This document shows positions 1 to 5,842 of a DNA stretch of 5,900 nt, piece by piece. This stretch comes from JBFFXF01 sp041569895 (GTDB taxonomy: Bacteria > Planctomycetota > UBA8108 > JACQVS01). The translations under genes and the position numbers were made by a program. Each line of letters starts with the position of its first letter. Position 1 is the first letter of the stretch. The notes below the pieces were generated by a model that saw nothing but the letters and a program-made list of their open reading frames with translations, was not told the DNA's origin and did no database searches. The DNA lies in contig JBFFXF010000364.1 of assembly GCA_041569895.1 (NCBI GenBank), positions 1-5,900 of the forward strand, written 5' to 3'.

Positions 1-282
1 AGGAACGGCAAGCCGAATCGCGTCGCCGTGCACGATCTCGGGGCGGCGACCCAGATCCTCGCGCTGCGCGCGTTCGAGCTCGGCCTCAACACGCGCTTCA
101 TGGCGGGCTTCGACGTCGATGCCGCTCGCGAAGTGGCTCCGGATGACTTCGAGCCGGTGGCGATGTTCGTCGTCGGCCGCGCCACGGAGAGCGCGCTCTC
201 CGACGGTCCCGGTGACCGCGGCAGAGACGATCCGGGCGAGTACGTCTTCGGCGCGAGCTGGGGGGAGGCCTATTCGTTTTGA
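1..282 (+). CDS. Nitroreductase-family protein, C-terminal part (5' end outside window)
   Basis: This reading frame is open from the first base and ends at TGA 280-282, giving 93 residues of a C-terminus. The segment 'DLGAATQILALRAFELGLNT' followed by 'GFD', a short variable stretch and 'FEPVAMFVVGRA' is the characteristic last part of the FMN-dependent nitroreductase fold: the helix that packs on FMN, then the final strand ending in V/I-G-x. The tail, with 'DPGEYVFGASWGEAY', resembles the usual 'PLEE-VF---WGEP' ending of these enzymes. Family members reduce nitroaromatics, quinones or other acceptors in the cytoplasm using NAD(P)H; the substrate cannot be told from this fragment. The GTG at 28 is an internal valine, not the start, because family homology continues upstream of it. 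The gene overlaps the next one by four bases, so the two are probably one operon. An alternative is a non-nitroreductase member of the same superfamily with a specialised role. Confidence 0.85.
   Translation, partial: RNGKPNRVAVHDLGAATQILALRAFELGLNTRFMAGFDVDAAREVAPDDFEPVAMFVVGRATESALSDGPGDRGRDDPGEYVFGASWGEAYSF
261..268 (+). promoter_or_regulatory. Ribosome binding site supporting the TTG start of the phosphoribosyltransferase
   Basis: GGGGGAGG lies within the last codons of the nitroreductase, 10 bases before TTG 279-281. It supports TTG as the start over the next in-frame candidate, ATG at 324. Starting at 324 would delete the conserved N-terminal T-D-L-Y-Q-L-T segment of the family. Confidence 0.6.
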
Positions 283-1640
283 TCGAGTCGGTCGAGCTCT
301 TCACCGACCTCTACCAGCTGACGATGCTGCAGGCCTACTTCCGCGAGAGGATGGAGAGCACTGCGGTCTTCGATCTCTTCGTCAGGCGGCTCCCCCGGCG
401 CCGCAACTTCCTGCTCGCGTGCGGTCTCGGGGACGTGCTCGAGTATCTCGAGTCGCTCCGTTTCACCTCGACGTCGATCGACTATCTGCGCTCGCTCGAC
501 CTCTTCGACGACGACTTCCTCGAGTCGCTCCGCGAGCTCCGCTTCACCGGACGCGTTCGAGCCGTGCCGGAGGGTACGCCGGTCTTCGCGAACGAGCCCA
601 TCCTGGAGGTGATCGCGCCGATCGCCGAGGCGCAGCTCGTCGAGACGTTCATCCTGAACCAGGTGACGTTCCAGACCGTCGCCGCGAGCAAGGCATGCCG
701 CGTCGTGCAGGCCGCGCGCGGCCGCAAGGTGATCGACTTCGGCGCCCGGCGCTGTCATGGCATCGACGCGGCGCTCAAGGCAGCGCGCGCCTTCCACATC
801 GCCGGCGTCGACGCAACGTCGAACGTGCTCGCCGGGACGACGTACGGGCTCGAGGTCGCCGGCACGATGGCGCACAGCTACATCGAGGCTCACGAGGACG
901 AGCTCGAGGCGTTCCGGGCCTTCGCGAGCGTGTTCCCCGGCACCGTGCTGCTCGTCGACACGTTCGACACCGTCGCCGGCGTCGAGAAGGTCGTCGAGCT
1001 GGCGCGCGAGCTCGGCGACGGTTTCCGGGTCAGCGGTGTGCGCCTGGATTCGGGGGACCTCGTTTCGCTCTCGGAGAAGAGCCGCGAGGTCCTCGACGCC
1101 GCCGGCCTCGAGGGCGTGCAGATCGTCGCCAGCGGCGGACTCGACGAGTACAGCGTCGAGCGACTGATCGACAGCGGCGCCAGGATCGACGCGTTCGGCG
1201 TCGGCACCCGCATGGGCGTGTCGCGGGACGCGCCCTCGCTCGACAGCGTCTACAAGCTCGTCGAGTACGACGGCCGCGGGCGGATGAAGCTGTCGCACGA
1301 CAAGACCACCCTCCCCGGCCGCAAGCAGGTGTTTCGGACCGTGAGTGATGGACGCATCGCCGGCGACACGATCGGTCTTGCCGACGAGCAGCACGAGGGG
1401 GAGCCCCTGCTCGTCGACGTCATGGTCGACGGCAAGAGGACGGCGGCGGGAAACGAGTCTCTCGAGGCGGCCCGGGCCCGCGCGCGGCGACAGGTCGAGC
1501 GCCTGCCGGAAGCGCTCCGCGCGCTGGACACGTCGGCGCCGGGCTATCCGGTGGAGATCAGCGATCGCCTGCGCTCCGAGCGCGACCGTCTGAAGGGGAC
1601 CCTCGGCCCGGCGTCGGGCCCGTCACCCTCGAGAGATTGA
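279..1640 (+). CDS. pncB: Nicotinate phosphoribosyltransferase
   Basis: The enzyme catalyses the first step of the Preiss-Handler route to NAD: nicotinate plus PRPP, with ATP hydrolysis, gives nicotinate mononucleotide. It is cytoplasmic. The 453-residue product is complete and of normal length for the family. Family signatures in order are 'TDLYQLTM' (residues 9-16), 'FDLFVRRLPRRRNFLLACGL' (31-50), 'DFGARRCHGIDAA' (153-165), 'DATSNVLAGTTYG' (178-190), 'GTMAHS' (195-200), 'VDTFDT' (226-231), 'GVRLDSGDL' (253-261), 'ASGGLDEY' (284-291) and 'FGVGTRMG' (306-313). H199 in GTMAHS aligns with the histidine that is transiently phosphorylated in characterised enzymes. DSGD (257-260) and SGG (285-287) belong to the PRPP-phosphate binding region. 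The last 30 or so residues are charged and less conserved. Translation begins at TTG, overlapping the nitroreductase stop as TTGA, so translational coupling is likely. No frameshift or missing key residue is seen. The gene ends one base before the stop of the convergent BON gene. Confidence 0.95.
   Translation: MIESVELFTDLYQLTMLQAYFRERMESTAVFDLFVRRLPRRRNFLLACGLGDVLEYLESLRFTSTSIDYLRSLDLFDDDFLESLRELRFTGRVRAVPEGTPVFANEPILEVIAPIAEAQLVETFILNQVTFQTVAASKACRVVQAARGRKVIDFGARRCHGIDAALKAARAFHIAGVDATSNVLAGTTYGLEVAGTMAHSYIEAHEDELEAFRAFASVFPGTVLLVDTFDTVAGVEKVVELARELGDGFRVSGVRLDSGDLVSLSEKSREVLDAAGLEGVQIVASGGLDEYSVERLIDSGARIDAFGVGTRMGVSRDAPSLDSVYKLVEYDGRGRMKLSHDKTTLPGRKQVFRTVSDGRIAGDTIGLADEQHEGEPLLVDVMVDGKRTAAGNESLEAARARARRQVERLPEALRALDTSAPGYPVEISDRLRSERDRLKGTLGPASGPSPSRD
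1605..1620. other. Perfect GC hairpin in the last codons of pncB
   Basis: GGCCCG-GCGT-CGGGCC forms a 6-base-pair stem with a 4-base loop. It lies inside the pncB coding sequence, and 22 bases beyond the BON gene stop when read on the minus strand. It could slow transcription of the BON gene, but no T tract follows on either strand, so calling it a terminator is speculative. Confidence 0.3.
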
Positions 1641-1641
1641 C

Positions 1642-3234
1642 TCACGAGCCGATGGTCTCGTCGTCGGGCCCGTGGTCGACCTGCAGCTTGTTGATCACCA
1701 CGCGGGCGCCGCCCTCGTACGCGTTCTCCTTCGCTGCGCGCCACTCCGACCACGTGTCGACGCTGCCGGTCAGTGTCGCGATGCCGTTCTCGACAGTGAC
1801 GCGCACCTCCTGGCTGTCAACGAATGGGCTCCACCAGAGCTCGTCCTCGATCTCTCGCCGGAGCTCCCAGTCGGTCCTGGTGGGCGTGACACGGTCGCGG
1901 GCGAGACCGTTCCAGGCGAAGTCATCGACATACCATCCATCGACGTACGGGTCATGCACCAGTCGCGAGTCGTCGAAATCGACCGCGAGGTAGTTCCGGA
2001 CATCGCTGACGCCCGTGACGCTCGACGCCGCCTCCTCGGCGCGGGCCTTCTCGAAGAACGAGTCGACCTGACCATGGAGGTAGACGCGGCCGTTGATGGC
2101 CGAGACGGTGACATCACCGCGCTCCAGGTACGGGTCGTCACCGAGCGCCGTGCGGACGCGGTGCTCGAGGGTCTCGTCACCCGGAAAGTCCTTGCCGCGC
2201 ACCTTGATCAGGTTCTTCACTTTCCAGACGCCGACCGTATTTCGCGCGTCCGCCGCGGCTGCCCGGCGCGCCCGGAGGCTCTCGACCTTGCCGCGCAGCG
2301 TGACGACGCCGGACCGGACGGTCACGTCGATCCTGTACGAGGCGACGCGCGGGTCGTGAAAGAGCGCATCCTTGATCGCTCTCGCGACCTCACGGTCCGA
2401 CCTGGCGACGTACTTGTTCTTTCGCAAGTCACCGTCACGCGCCCAGAACTTGACGTCGATCGCGCTGGAATCGACGTCGTTCACGCCGCTCACCCAGGCG
2501 AGCGTGTGCGCGCGGCTTTTCTCCGCCGCGCTGCCAGTCGTACCGCTCAGCGTCACCTTGCCGTCGTTGACGCTGACGCGGATCAGCGCATTGTCGACGA
2601 AACGATCCCAGTTGAGGCGCTTCTCGACGTCACGCTGGATCTCGATGTCCGGCCGTTCACGTTTCGGGTCGACGATGATCTTGTTCCTGACACCGACGAC
2701 TCCCTTGACGCCCTTCGCCACGTTGGCGGTCAGCATCTTCTCCGACCACGAGTCGACGGTGCCGCTGAGGATCGCCACTCCGTCGGCGACCTTCACGTCG
2801 ACCTCGTAGGAGTCGGTCGCCGGATCGCGCAGCAGCGCGTTTCGGATGCTCTGGCGGATCGACGCGTCGGTCCGTGGCGGCGGCTCGATCCGGATCGTGT
2901 TCACGACGGCACGAACACCCTTCACGGTGCGCGCGACAGCCGCGGCTCGCTCCTTGGCCAGCAGGTTGTCGACAACGCCGCCGAGCGTGACGACGCCCTG
3001 ACGCGTCGCGACGTCGATGTCGTTGAAGTCGATGGCGCGATCCTCGATGAACTCCTCCTCGATCGCGTCCGAGATGTCGCGGTCGGCGACCGTGGTCCCC
3101 TCCGCCGTCTTGCGCGCTTTCTGATTTGCGCCCTTCTCGAGCGCGAGGGCCCGCTCTGGTGGCACGCCCGTGGCGAGCAGGAGCAGGGCGACCGAATTGA
3201 CGAGAAGTCCCGAAAGTGACCTTCTCCGACTCAT
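1642..3234 (-). CDS. Secreted protein with six BON domains
   Basis: The product has 530 residues. Residues 1-31 look like a Sec signal peptide: 'MSRRR' as the basic end, a hydrophobic core LLVNSVALLLLATG, and an A-L-A cleavage site at 29-31. No cysteine is seen, so it is not a lipoprotein. The mature chain is almost entirely BON modules, at about residues 50-116, 122-188, 196-263, 279-345, 353-418 and 455-519. Each begins with an amphipathic helix rich in acidic and basic residues and carries the G-[VIKR]-[VA]-x-L-x-G hairpin (glycines 80, 152, 225, 309, 382, 484). Each closes with a helix and a V-x-[VN]-x-[IL]-x-V strand. A 36-residue aromatic and acidic linker (419-454, with 'DPYVDGWYVDDF') separates the last module. 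BON domains are thought to contact phospholipid or other envelope components, as in E. coli OsmY and DolP, so a periplasmic envelope or stress role is inferred. The exact function is unknown. The gene converges on pncB with one base between stops and diverges from the aconitase. Confidence 0.9.
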   Translation of the reverse strand: MSRRRSLSGLLVNSVALLLLATGVPPERALALEKGANQKARKTAEGTTVADRDISDAIEEEFIEDRAIDFNDIDVATRQGVVTLGGVVDNLLAKERAAAVARTVKGVRAVVNTIRIEPPPRTDASIRQSIRNALLRDPATDSYEVDVKVADGVAILSGTVDSWSEKMLTANVAKGVKGVVGVRNKIIVDPKRERPDIEIQRDVEKRLNWDRFVDNALIRVSVNDGKVTLSGTTGSAAEKSRAHTLAWVSGVNDVDSSAIDVKFWARDGDLRKNKYVARSDREVARAIKDALFHDPRVASYRIDVTVRSGVVTLRGKVESLRARRAAAADARNTVGVWKVKNLIKVRGKDFPGDETLEHRVRTALGDDPYLERGDVTVSAINGRVYLHGQVDSFFEKARAEEAASSVTGVSDVRNYLAVDFDDSRLVHDPYVDGWYVDDFAWNGLARDRVTPTRTDWELRREIEDELWWSPFVDSQEVRVTVENGIATLTGSVDTWSEWRAAKENAYEGGARVVINKLQVDHGPDDETIGS

Positions 3235-3239
3235 GGAGT

Positions 3240-3246
3240 CCTCCTT
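3240..3246 (-). promoter_or_regulatory. Strong ribosome binding site of the BON gene
   Basis: Read on the minus strand, AAGGAGG stands five bases before ATG 3234-3232. It is a near-perfect anti-16S match and fixes the start codon, which also gives an intact signal peptide. Confidence 0.85.
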
Positions 3247-3300
3247 TTCAGTTTACGTTGGATTTGCGACGAGCTGCACCGTCGTGACCCGGCCGGACAT

Positions 3301-3321
3301 CGCGCGCCGCCGCGGCGCGCG
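3301..3321. repeat. GC-only inverted repeat in the divergent spacer
   Basis: CGCGCGCC and GGCGCGCG are perfect reverse complements separated by GCCGC, giving an 8-base-pair stem. It begins 67 bases upstream of the BON start codon. It would form a very stable hairpin in any leader RNA covering it. No T tract follows on either strand. Its role is unknown. Confidence 0.55.
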
Positions 3322-3405
3322 GGAAGTGCGACTCGCGCGGTCAGCGTGGTAGAAGCGCAAAGCGCGTTCCATCCGCGCTGCAACGCTTCCGCGGACGCCC
3401 TTCGC

Positions 3406-3437
3406 CGAAAAGTTTGCAGGTTCCTGCAGGATTTTCG
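3406..3437. promoter_or_regulatory. 32-base interrupted palindrome, candidate operator
   Basis: CGAAAA (3406-3411) and TGCAGG (3415-3420) are matched in exact register by CCTGCA (3423-3428) and TTTTCG (3432-3437) around a TT centre. This gives 12 complementary pairs out of 16. Two of the three pairs between the blocks could be G-T wobbles. The site is 110 bases before the aconitase start and 171 bases before the BON start, a place where a dimeric regulator could control one or both genes. The AT-rich outer arms are unusual in this GC-rich background. I do not recognise the sequence as the site of a named regulator. Confidence 0.5.
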
Positions 3438-3533
3438 CGTCGGGTCGGCGATCGGCCGGCGATTCGGCGCGGGGGCGGCCCCGGTACGGCCCGTGCGGTA
3501 GGATGAGGAAGCACGGGGAGCACACGAGAGCAC

Positions 3534-3542
3534 GGAGCAGGA
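3534..3542 (+). promoter_or_regulatory. Ribosome binding site region that sets the aconitase start
   Basis: GGAGCAGGA precedes ATG 3548-3550, with GGAG 10 bases and AGGA 5 bases from the start codon. It supports this ATG over the in-frame ATG at 3503, which has no comparable site at the right distance and would add 15 residues with no family similarity. Confidence 0.6.
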
Positions 3543-3547
3543 ACAGA

Positions 3548-5497
3548 ATGAACATCGCCAGGCGAGTCATCGAGAGCCACCTGGTCGAGGGCAAAGCCGA
3601 GCCGGGGTCCGAGATCGGCCTCCGCATCGACCAGACCCTCACGCAGGACGCCACCGGCACGCTCGTCATGTTGCAGCTCGAGGCGATCGGGCTCGAGCGT
3701 GTCCGGACGGAGCTGTCGGCGCAGTACGTCGATCACAACCTGGTGCAGAGCGACCATCGCAACGCCGACGACCACCTCTTCCTGCACAGCGCCTGCCAGC
3801 GGTTCGGCGTCTGGTACAGCCGGCCGGGCAACGGTGTCAGCCACGCGGTGCACCAGGAGCGCTTCGGCGTTCCCGGGAAGACGCTGCTCGGCTCGGACAG
3901 TCACACGCCCGCCGCCGGCGCGCTCGGCATGCTCGCCATCGGCGCCGGGGGAATCGAGGTGGCGCTCGCGATGGCCGGCGAGCCGTTCTTCGTCCGCATG
4001 CCGCAGATCTGGGGGATCGAGCTGGTCGGCGAGCTGCCGCCGTGGTCGAGCGCGAAGGACGTCATCCTCGAGCTCCTTCGGCGCCACGGCGTCACCGGCG
4101 CGCGGGGCTTCGTGCTGGAGTATCACGGGGACGGTCTCGACAGCCTCTCCGTGATGGACCGGCACGTCATCGCGAACATGGGAACCGAGCTCGGCGCGAC
4201 CTCGAGCGTGTTCCCGTCGGACGACGCCGTGCGTCGCTACCTCCGTTCACAGAAGCGGGAGAACGACTGGACGGAGCTGGTCGCCGGCACCGACGCGCGC
4301 TACGACCGCGAGGAGGTGATCGACCTGTCCGAAATCGAGCCGCTGATCGCCATGCCCTCGAGCCCCGGCAACGTCCGCCGCGTGCGAGACGTCGTCGGCG
4401 AGACGATCCACCAGGCGTACATCGGCTCCTCGGCCAACCCGGGATATCGTGACATCGCCATCGTCGCGGCGATGGTGGCCGGTCGCCAGGTGCCGCCCTG
4501 GGTGTCGCTCGACATCAACCCGGCGTCGCGGCAGACGCTCGACAACCTCATCCGCGACGGCCATCTCGGCACGCTGCTCCGGGCCGGCGCCCGACTGCAC
4601 CAGACCGGATGCAACGGATGCATCGGCATGGGACAGGCGCCCGCCACCGGGAAGCTCAGCCTGCGCACCGTCCCCCGCAACTTTCCGGGCCGCTCCGGCA
4701 CGCGGGAGGACCGCGTCTGTCTGGTCAGTCCGGAGACCGCAGCGGCGTCGGCGCTCGAGGGCAAGATCACCGACCCGCGTGACCTCGGCGTGCCGTATCC
4801 CGAGGAGGTGCGCGAGCCGGACGATCTGATCATCCACGTCGATCACGTCGCCGCCCCGCCGTCGCCGGAGGAGGCGCGCACGGTCGAGATCCAGAAGGGA
4901 CCGAACATCGCCGCGCTGCCGGAGCTCGATCCGCTTCCCAACCGGCTCGAGCTCCCGGTTCTTCTCGAGGTCGGCGACGACATCTCGACCGACGAGATCA
5001 TGCCGGCCGGAGCGAGGGCGCTCCCCTACCGGAGCAGCATCCCCGAGATCAGCAAGTTCGTCTTCGAGTCGATCGACGCGGACTACGCGCCCCGAGCGCG
5101 CGAGCGCGACTCCGGTCACGTCATCGTCGCGGGCCACAATTACGGACAGGGATCGAGCCGAGAGCACGCCGCCCTGGCCCCGCGCTTCCTCGGCCTGCGC
5201 GTCGTGATCGCGAAGAGCTTCGCGCGCATCCACTGGCAGAACCTGGTCAACTACGGCGTCCTGCCGCTGACCTTCGAGGACGAGTCCGACCGCACGCGCC
5301 TCGGGCGCGAAGACACCATCAGCATCGACGACCTCCACGATGCGCTCGGAAAGGGTCACACCGTGACCGTGCGGAACACCACCCGCGGCGAGAGCATCCG
5401 CGCCCGCCACGACCTCTCGCCGAGGCAGATCGAGATCGTCCTCGCGGGAGGGTTGATCAACCGGACGAGGAGAAACCTGGACGCGAAGGCAGAGTGA
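3548..5497 (+). CDS. Aconitate hydratase, short (Aquifex-like) single-chain form
   Basis: Aconitases interconvert citrate and isocitrate through cis-aconitate, using a 4Fe-4S cluster in the cytoplasm. This protein has 649 residues, against about 890 for AcnA, and resembles the compact Aquifex-like group with LeuC-like and swivel (LeuD-like) parts in one chain. It opens with 'HLVEGK' (11-16) and D29-QTLTQDATGT, then 'GSDSHTPAAGALG' (115-127), 'YIGSSANPGYRD' (291-302), 'TGCNGCIGMGQAP' (353-365) and 'RNFPGRSG' (377-384). The swivel domain follows with 'GDDISTDEIMPAG' (476-488) and 'GQGSSREHAALAPRFLG' (533-549). S536 and R538 align with the catalytic serine and arginine of mitochondrial aconitase. 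C355 and C358 match two cluster ligands, but the usual cysteine of the G-S-C-T-N motif is serine 295. Starting at 3548 places the family N-terminus correctly. The gene stands alone: no citrate-cycle neighbour is visible. Activity on a related substrate such as homoaconitate or a methylated citrate cannot be excluded. Confidence 0.88.
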   Translation: MNIARRVIESHLVEGKAEPGSEIGLRIDQTLTQDATGTLVMLQLEAIGLERVRTELSAQYVDHNLVQSDHRNADDHLFLHSACQRFGVWYSRPGNGVSHAVHQERFGVPGKTLLGSDSHTPAAGALGMLAIGAGGIEVALAMAGEPFFVRMPQIWGIELVGELPPWSSAKDVILELLRRHGVTGARGFVLEYHGDGLDSLSVMDRHVIANMGTELGATSSVFPSDDAVRRYLRSQKRENDWTELVAGTDARYDREEVIDLSEIEPLIAMPSSPGNVRRVRDVVGETIHQAYIGSSANPGYRDIAIVAAMVAGRQVPPWVSLDINPASRQTLDNLIRDGHLGTLLRAGARLHQTGCNGCIGMGQAPATGKLSLRTVPRNFPGRSGTREDRVCLVSPETAAASALEGKITDPRDLGVPYPEEVREPDDLIIHVDHVAAPPSPEEARTVEIQKGPNIAALPELDPLPNRLELPVLLEVGDDISTDEIMPAGARALPYRSSIPEISKFVFESIDADYAPRARERDSGHVIVAGHNYGQGSSREHAALAPRFLGLRVVIAKSFARIHWQNLVNYGVLPLTFEDESDRTRLGREDTISIDDLHDALGKGHTVTVRNTTRGESIRARHDLSPRQIEIVLAGGLINRTRRNLDAKAE

Positions 5498-5552
5498 CGC
5501 CGGGAGAGACCGAAACGGAGAGAGCGCGGCCGACGTGCGACGAGGACGGGAA

Positions 5553-5579
5553 CGCAGATTTCGCAGATTACGCAGATTG
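5553..5579. repeat. Three tandem 9-base repeats (CGCAGATTN)
   Basis: CGCAGATT occurs at 5553-5560, 5562-5569 and 5571-5578, each followed by one variable base (T, A, G), so the period is exactly nine. It is conspicuously richer in A and T than its surroundings. Repeats of this type are familiar to me from intergenic spacers of diverse high-GC and environmental bacteria. I know of no established function. Confidence 0.9.
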
Positions 5580-5624
5580 GAGCGGTGGTTGGTCGCGAGC
5601 GCGCTCGGCGAACGGCTGTCCCCA

Positions 5625-5723
5625 TCGGTATCGGGGTCGGAGTCGGAATCGGAGTCGGAGTCGGTCGTCGGGGTCGGAGTCGGAGTCGGTATCGGCCATC
5701 GGCATCGGAGTCGGTCATCGGAC
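5625..5723. repeat. Degenerate hexanucleotide array, TCGGNN (about 16 units)
   Basis: Sixteen TCGG cores follow one another. Thirteen units are six bases long, and three (5661-5667, 5692-5698, 5711-5717) are seven. TCGGAG is the commonest unit, with TCGGTA, TCGGGG, TCGGAA, TCGGCA and TCGGAC as variants. Only the last two positions vary. The plus strand therefore carries a GG pair about every six bases. The pattern suggests growth by slippage with later point changes. Confidence 0.9.
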
Positions 5724-5727
5724 TCCG
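5706..5727. repeat. Inverted repeat closing the first hexamer array
   Basis: CGGAGTC (5706-5712) and GACTCCG (5721-5727) are perfect reverse complements around an 8-base loop. The second arm is effectively one array unit in reverse orientation, placed where the TCGG series stops. The stem is 7 base pairs with no T tract after it. Confidence 0.6.
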
Positions 5728-5746
5728 CAATCAGAGCCCTCGATGA

Positions 5747-5770
5747 CGGGAACGGGCACGGGCACGGCCA
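5747..5770. repeat. Short hexanucleotide run, CGGGNA type
   Basis: Four adjacent hexamers, CGGGAA, CGGGCA, CGGGCA and CGGCCA, keep the six-base period and CGG core of the neighbouring arrays but with a different consensus. It lies between the two TCGG blocks. Confidence 0.75.
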
Positions 5771-5789
5771 CGTTTTTGCAACGATGCGT

Positions 5790-5833
5790 TCGGAGTTGGT
5801 CGTCGGAATCGGTATCGGAATTCGGAGTCGGTT
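5790..5833. repeat. Second TCGGNN hexanucleotide block (7 units)
   Basis: Seven units resume the TCGG pattern: five six-base units, and two seven-base units at 5796-5802 (core changed to TTGG) and 5815-5821. TCGGAG, TCGGAA and TCGGTA variants are shared with the first block. Confidence 0.8.
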
Positions 5834-5842
5834 CTCTGTCGC

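Larger units (their letters stand above)
3235..3547. promoter_or_regulatory. Divergent intergenic region between the BON gene and the aconitase
   Basis: These 313 bases separate two divergently transcribed genes and should contain both promoters. I find no convincing -35/-10 pair for a housekeeping sigma factor on either strand. The best -10-like hexamer toward the aconitase is TAGGAT at 3499-3504, without a recognisable -35. The spacer holds a GC hairpin (3301-3321), a weaker dyad AGCGCG-N7-CGCGCT (3361-3379), a 32-base interrupted palindrome (3406-3437), and a pair of CGGCGAT direct repeats 11 bases apart (3446-3452 and 3457-3463). The final 40 bases are purine-rich with recurring AGCAC. 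No small gene or tRNA is seen. The reading frames that cross this spacer are low-quality extensions of antisense frames. Confidence 0.6.

Noticed and set aside
119..1394. Long overlapping open frames on both strands across pncB
   Set aside because: They are arginine-rich or mirror-image translations of the pncB codons without family motifs.
1672..3219. Plus-strand open frame of 515 codons opposite the BON gene
   Set aside because: It mirrors the BON gene nearly end to end. Its protein is an Asp/Arg/Val-rich string with no recognisable domain, whereas the minus strand encodes a signal peptide and six BON modules behind a strong ribosome site. Long antisense frames are expected in GC-rich genes.
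3250..3255. TAAACT (minus strand) as a -10 element for the BON gene
   Set aside because: It is only four bases upstream of the ribosome site, so transcription would start within or after that site. No -35 element accompanies it.
3499..3504. TAGGAT as a -10 promoter element for the aconitase
   Set aside because: The hexamer is plausible for a high-GC organism and would give a leader of about 37 bases, but no -35-like sequence stands 16-18 bases upstream. It is only mentioned in the spacer entry.
3341..4165. Minus-strand open frame of 274 codons across the divergent spacer and aconitase start
   Set aside because: Most of it is antisense to the aconitase N-terminal region, and the remainder reads the non-coding spacer. 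No domain or ribosome site supports it.
5771..5783. T5 run with CGTT/AACG as a terminator of the aconitase transcript
   Set aside because: The 4-base-pair stem spans the T run rather than preceding it, and the site lies about 275 bases past the stop.
5625..5833. Possible CRISPR array
   Set aside because: The repeated unit is 6-7 bases with no intervening unique spacers, and no cas gene is present.
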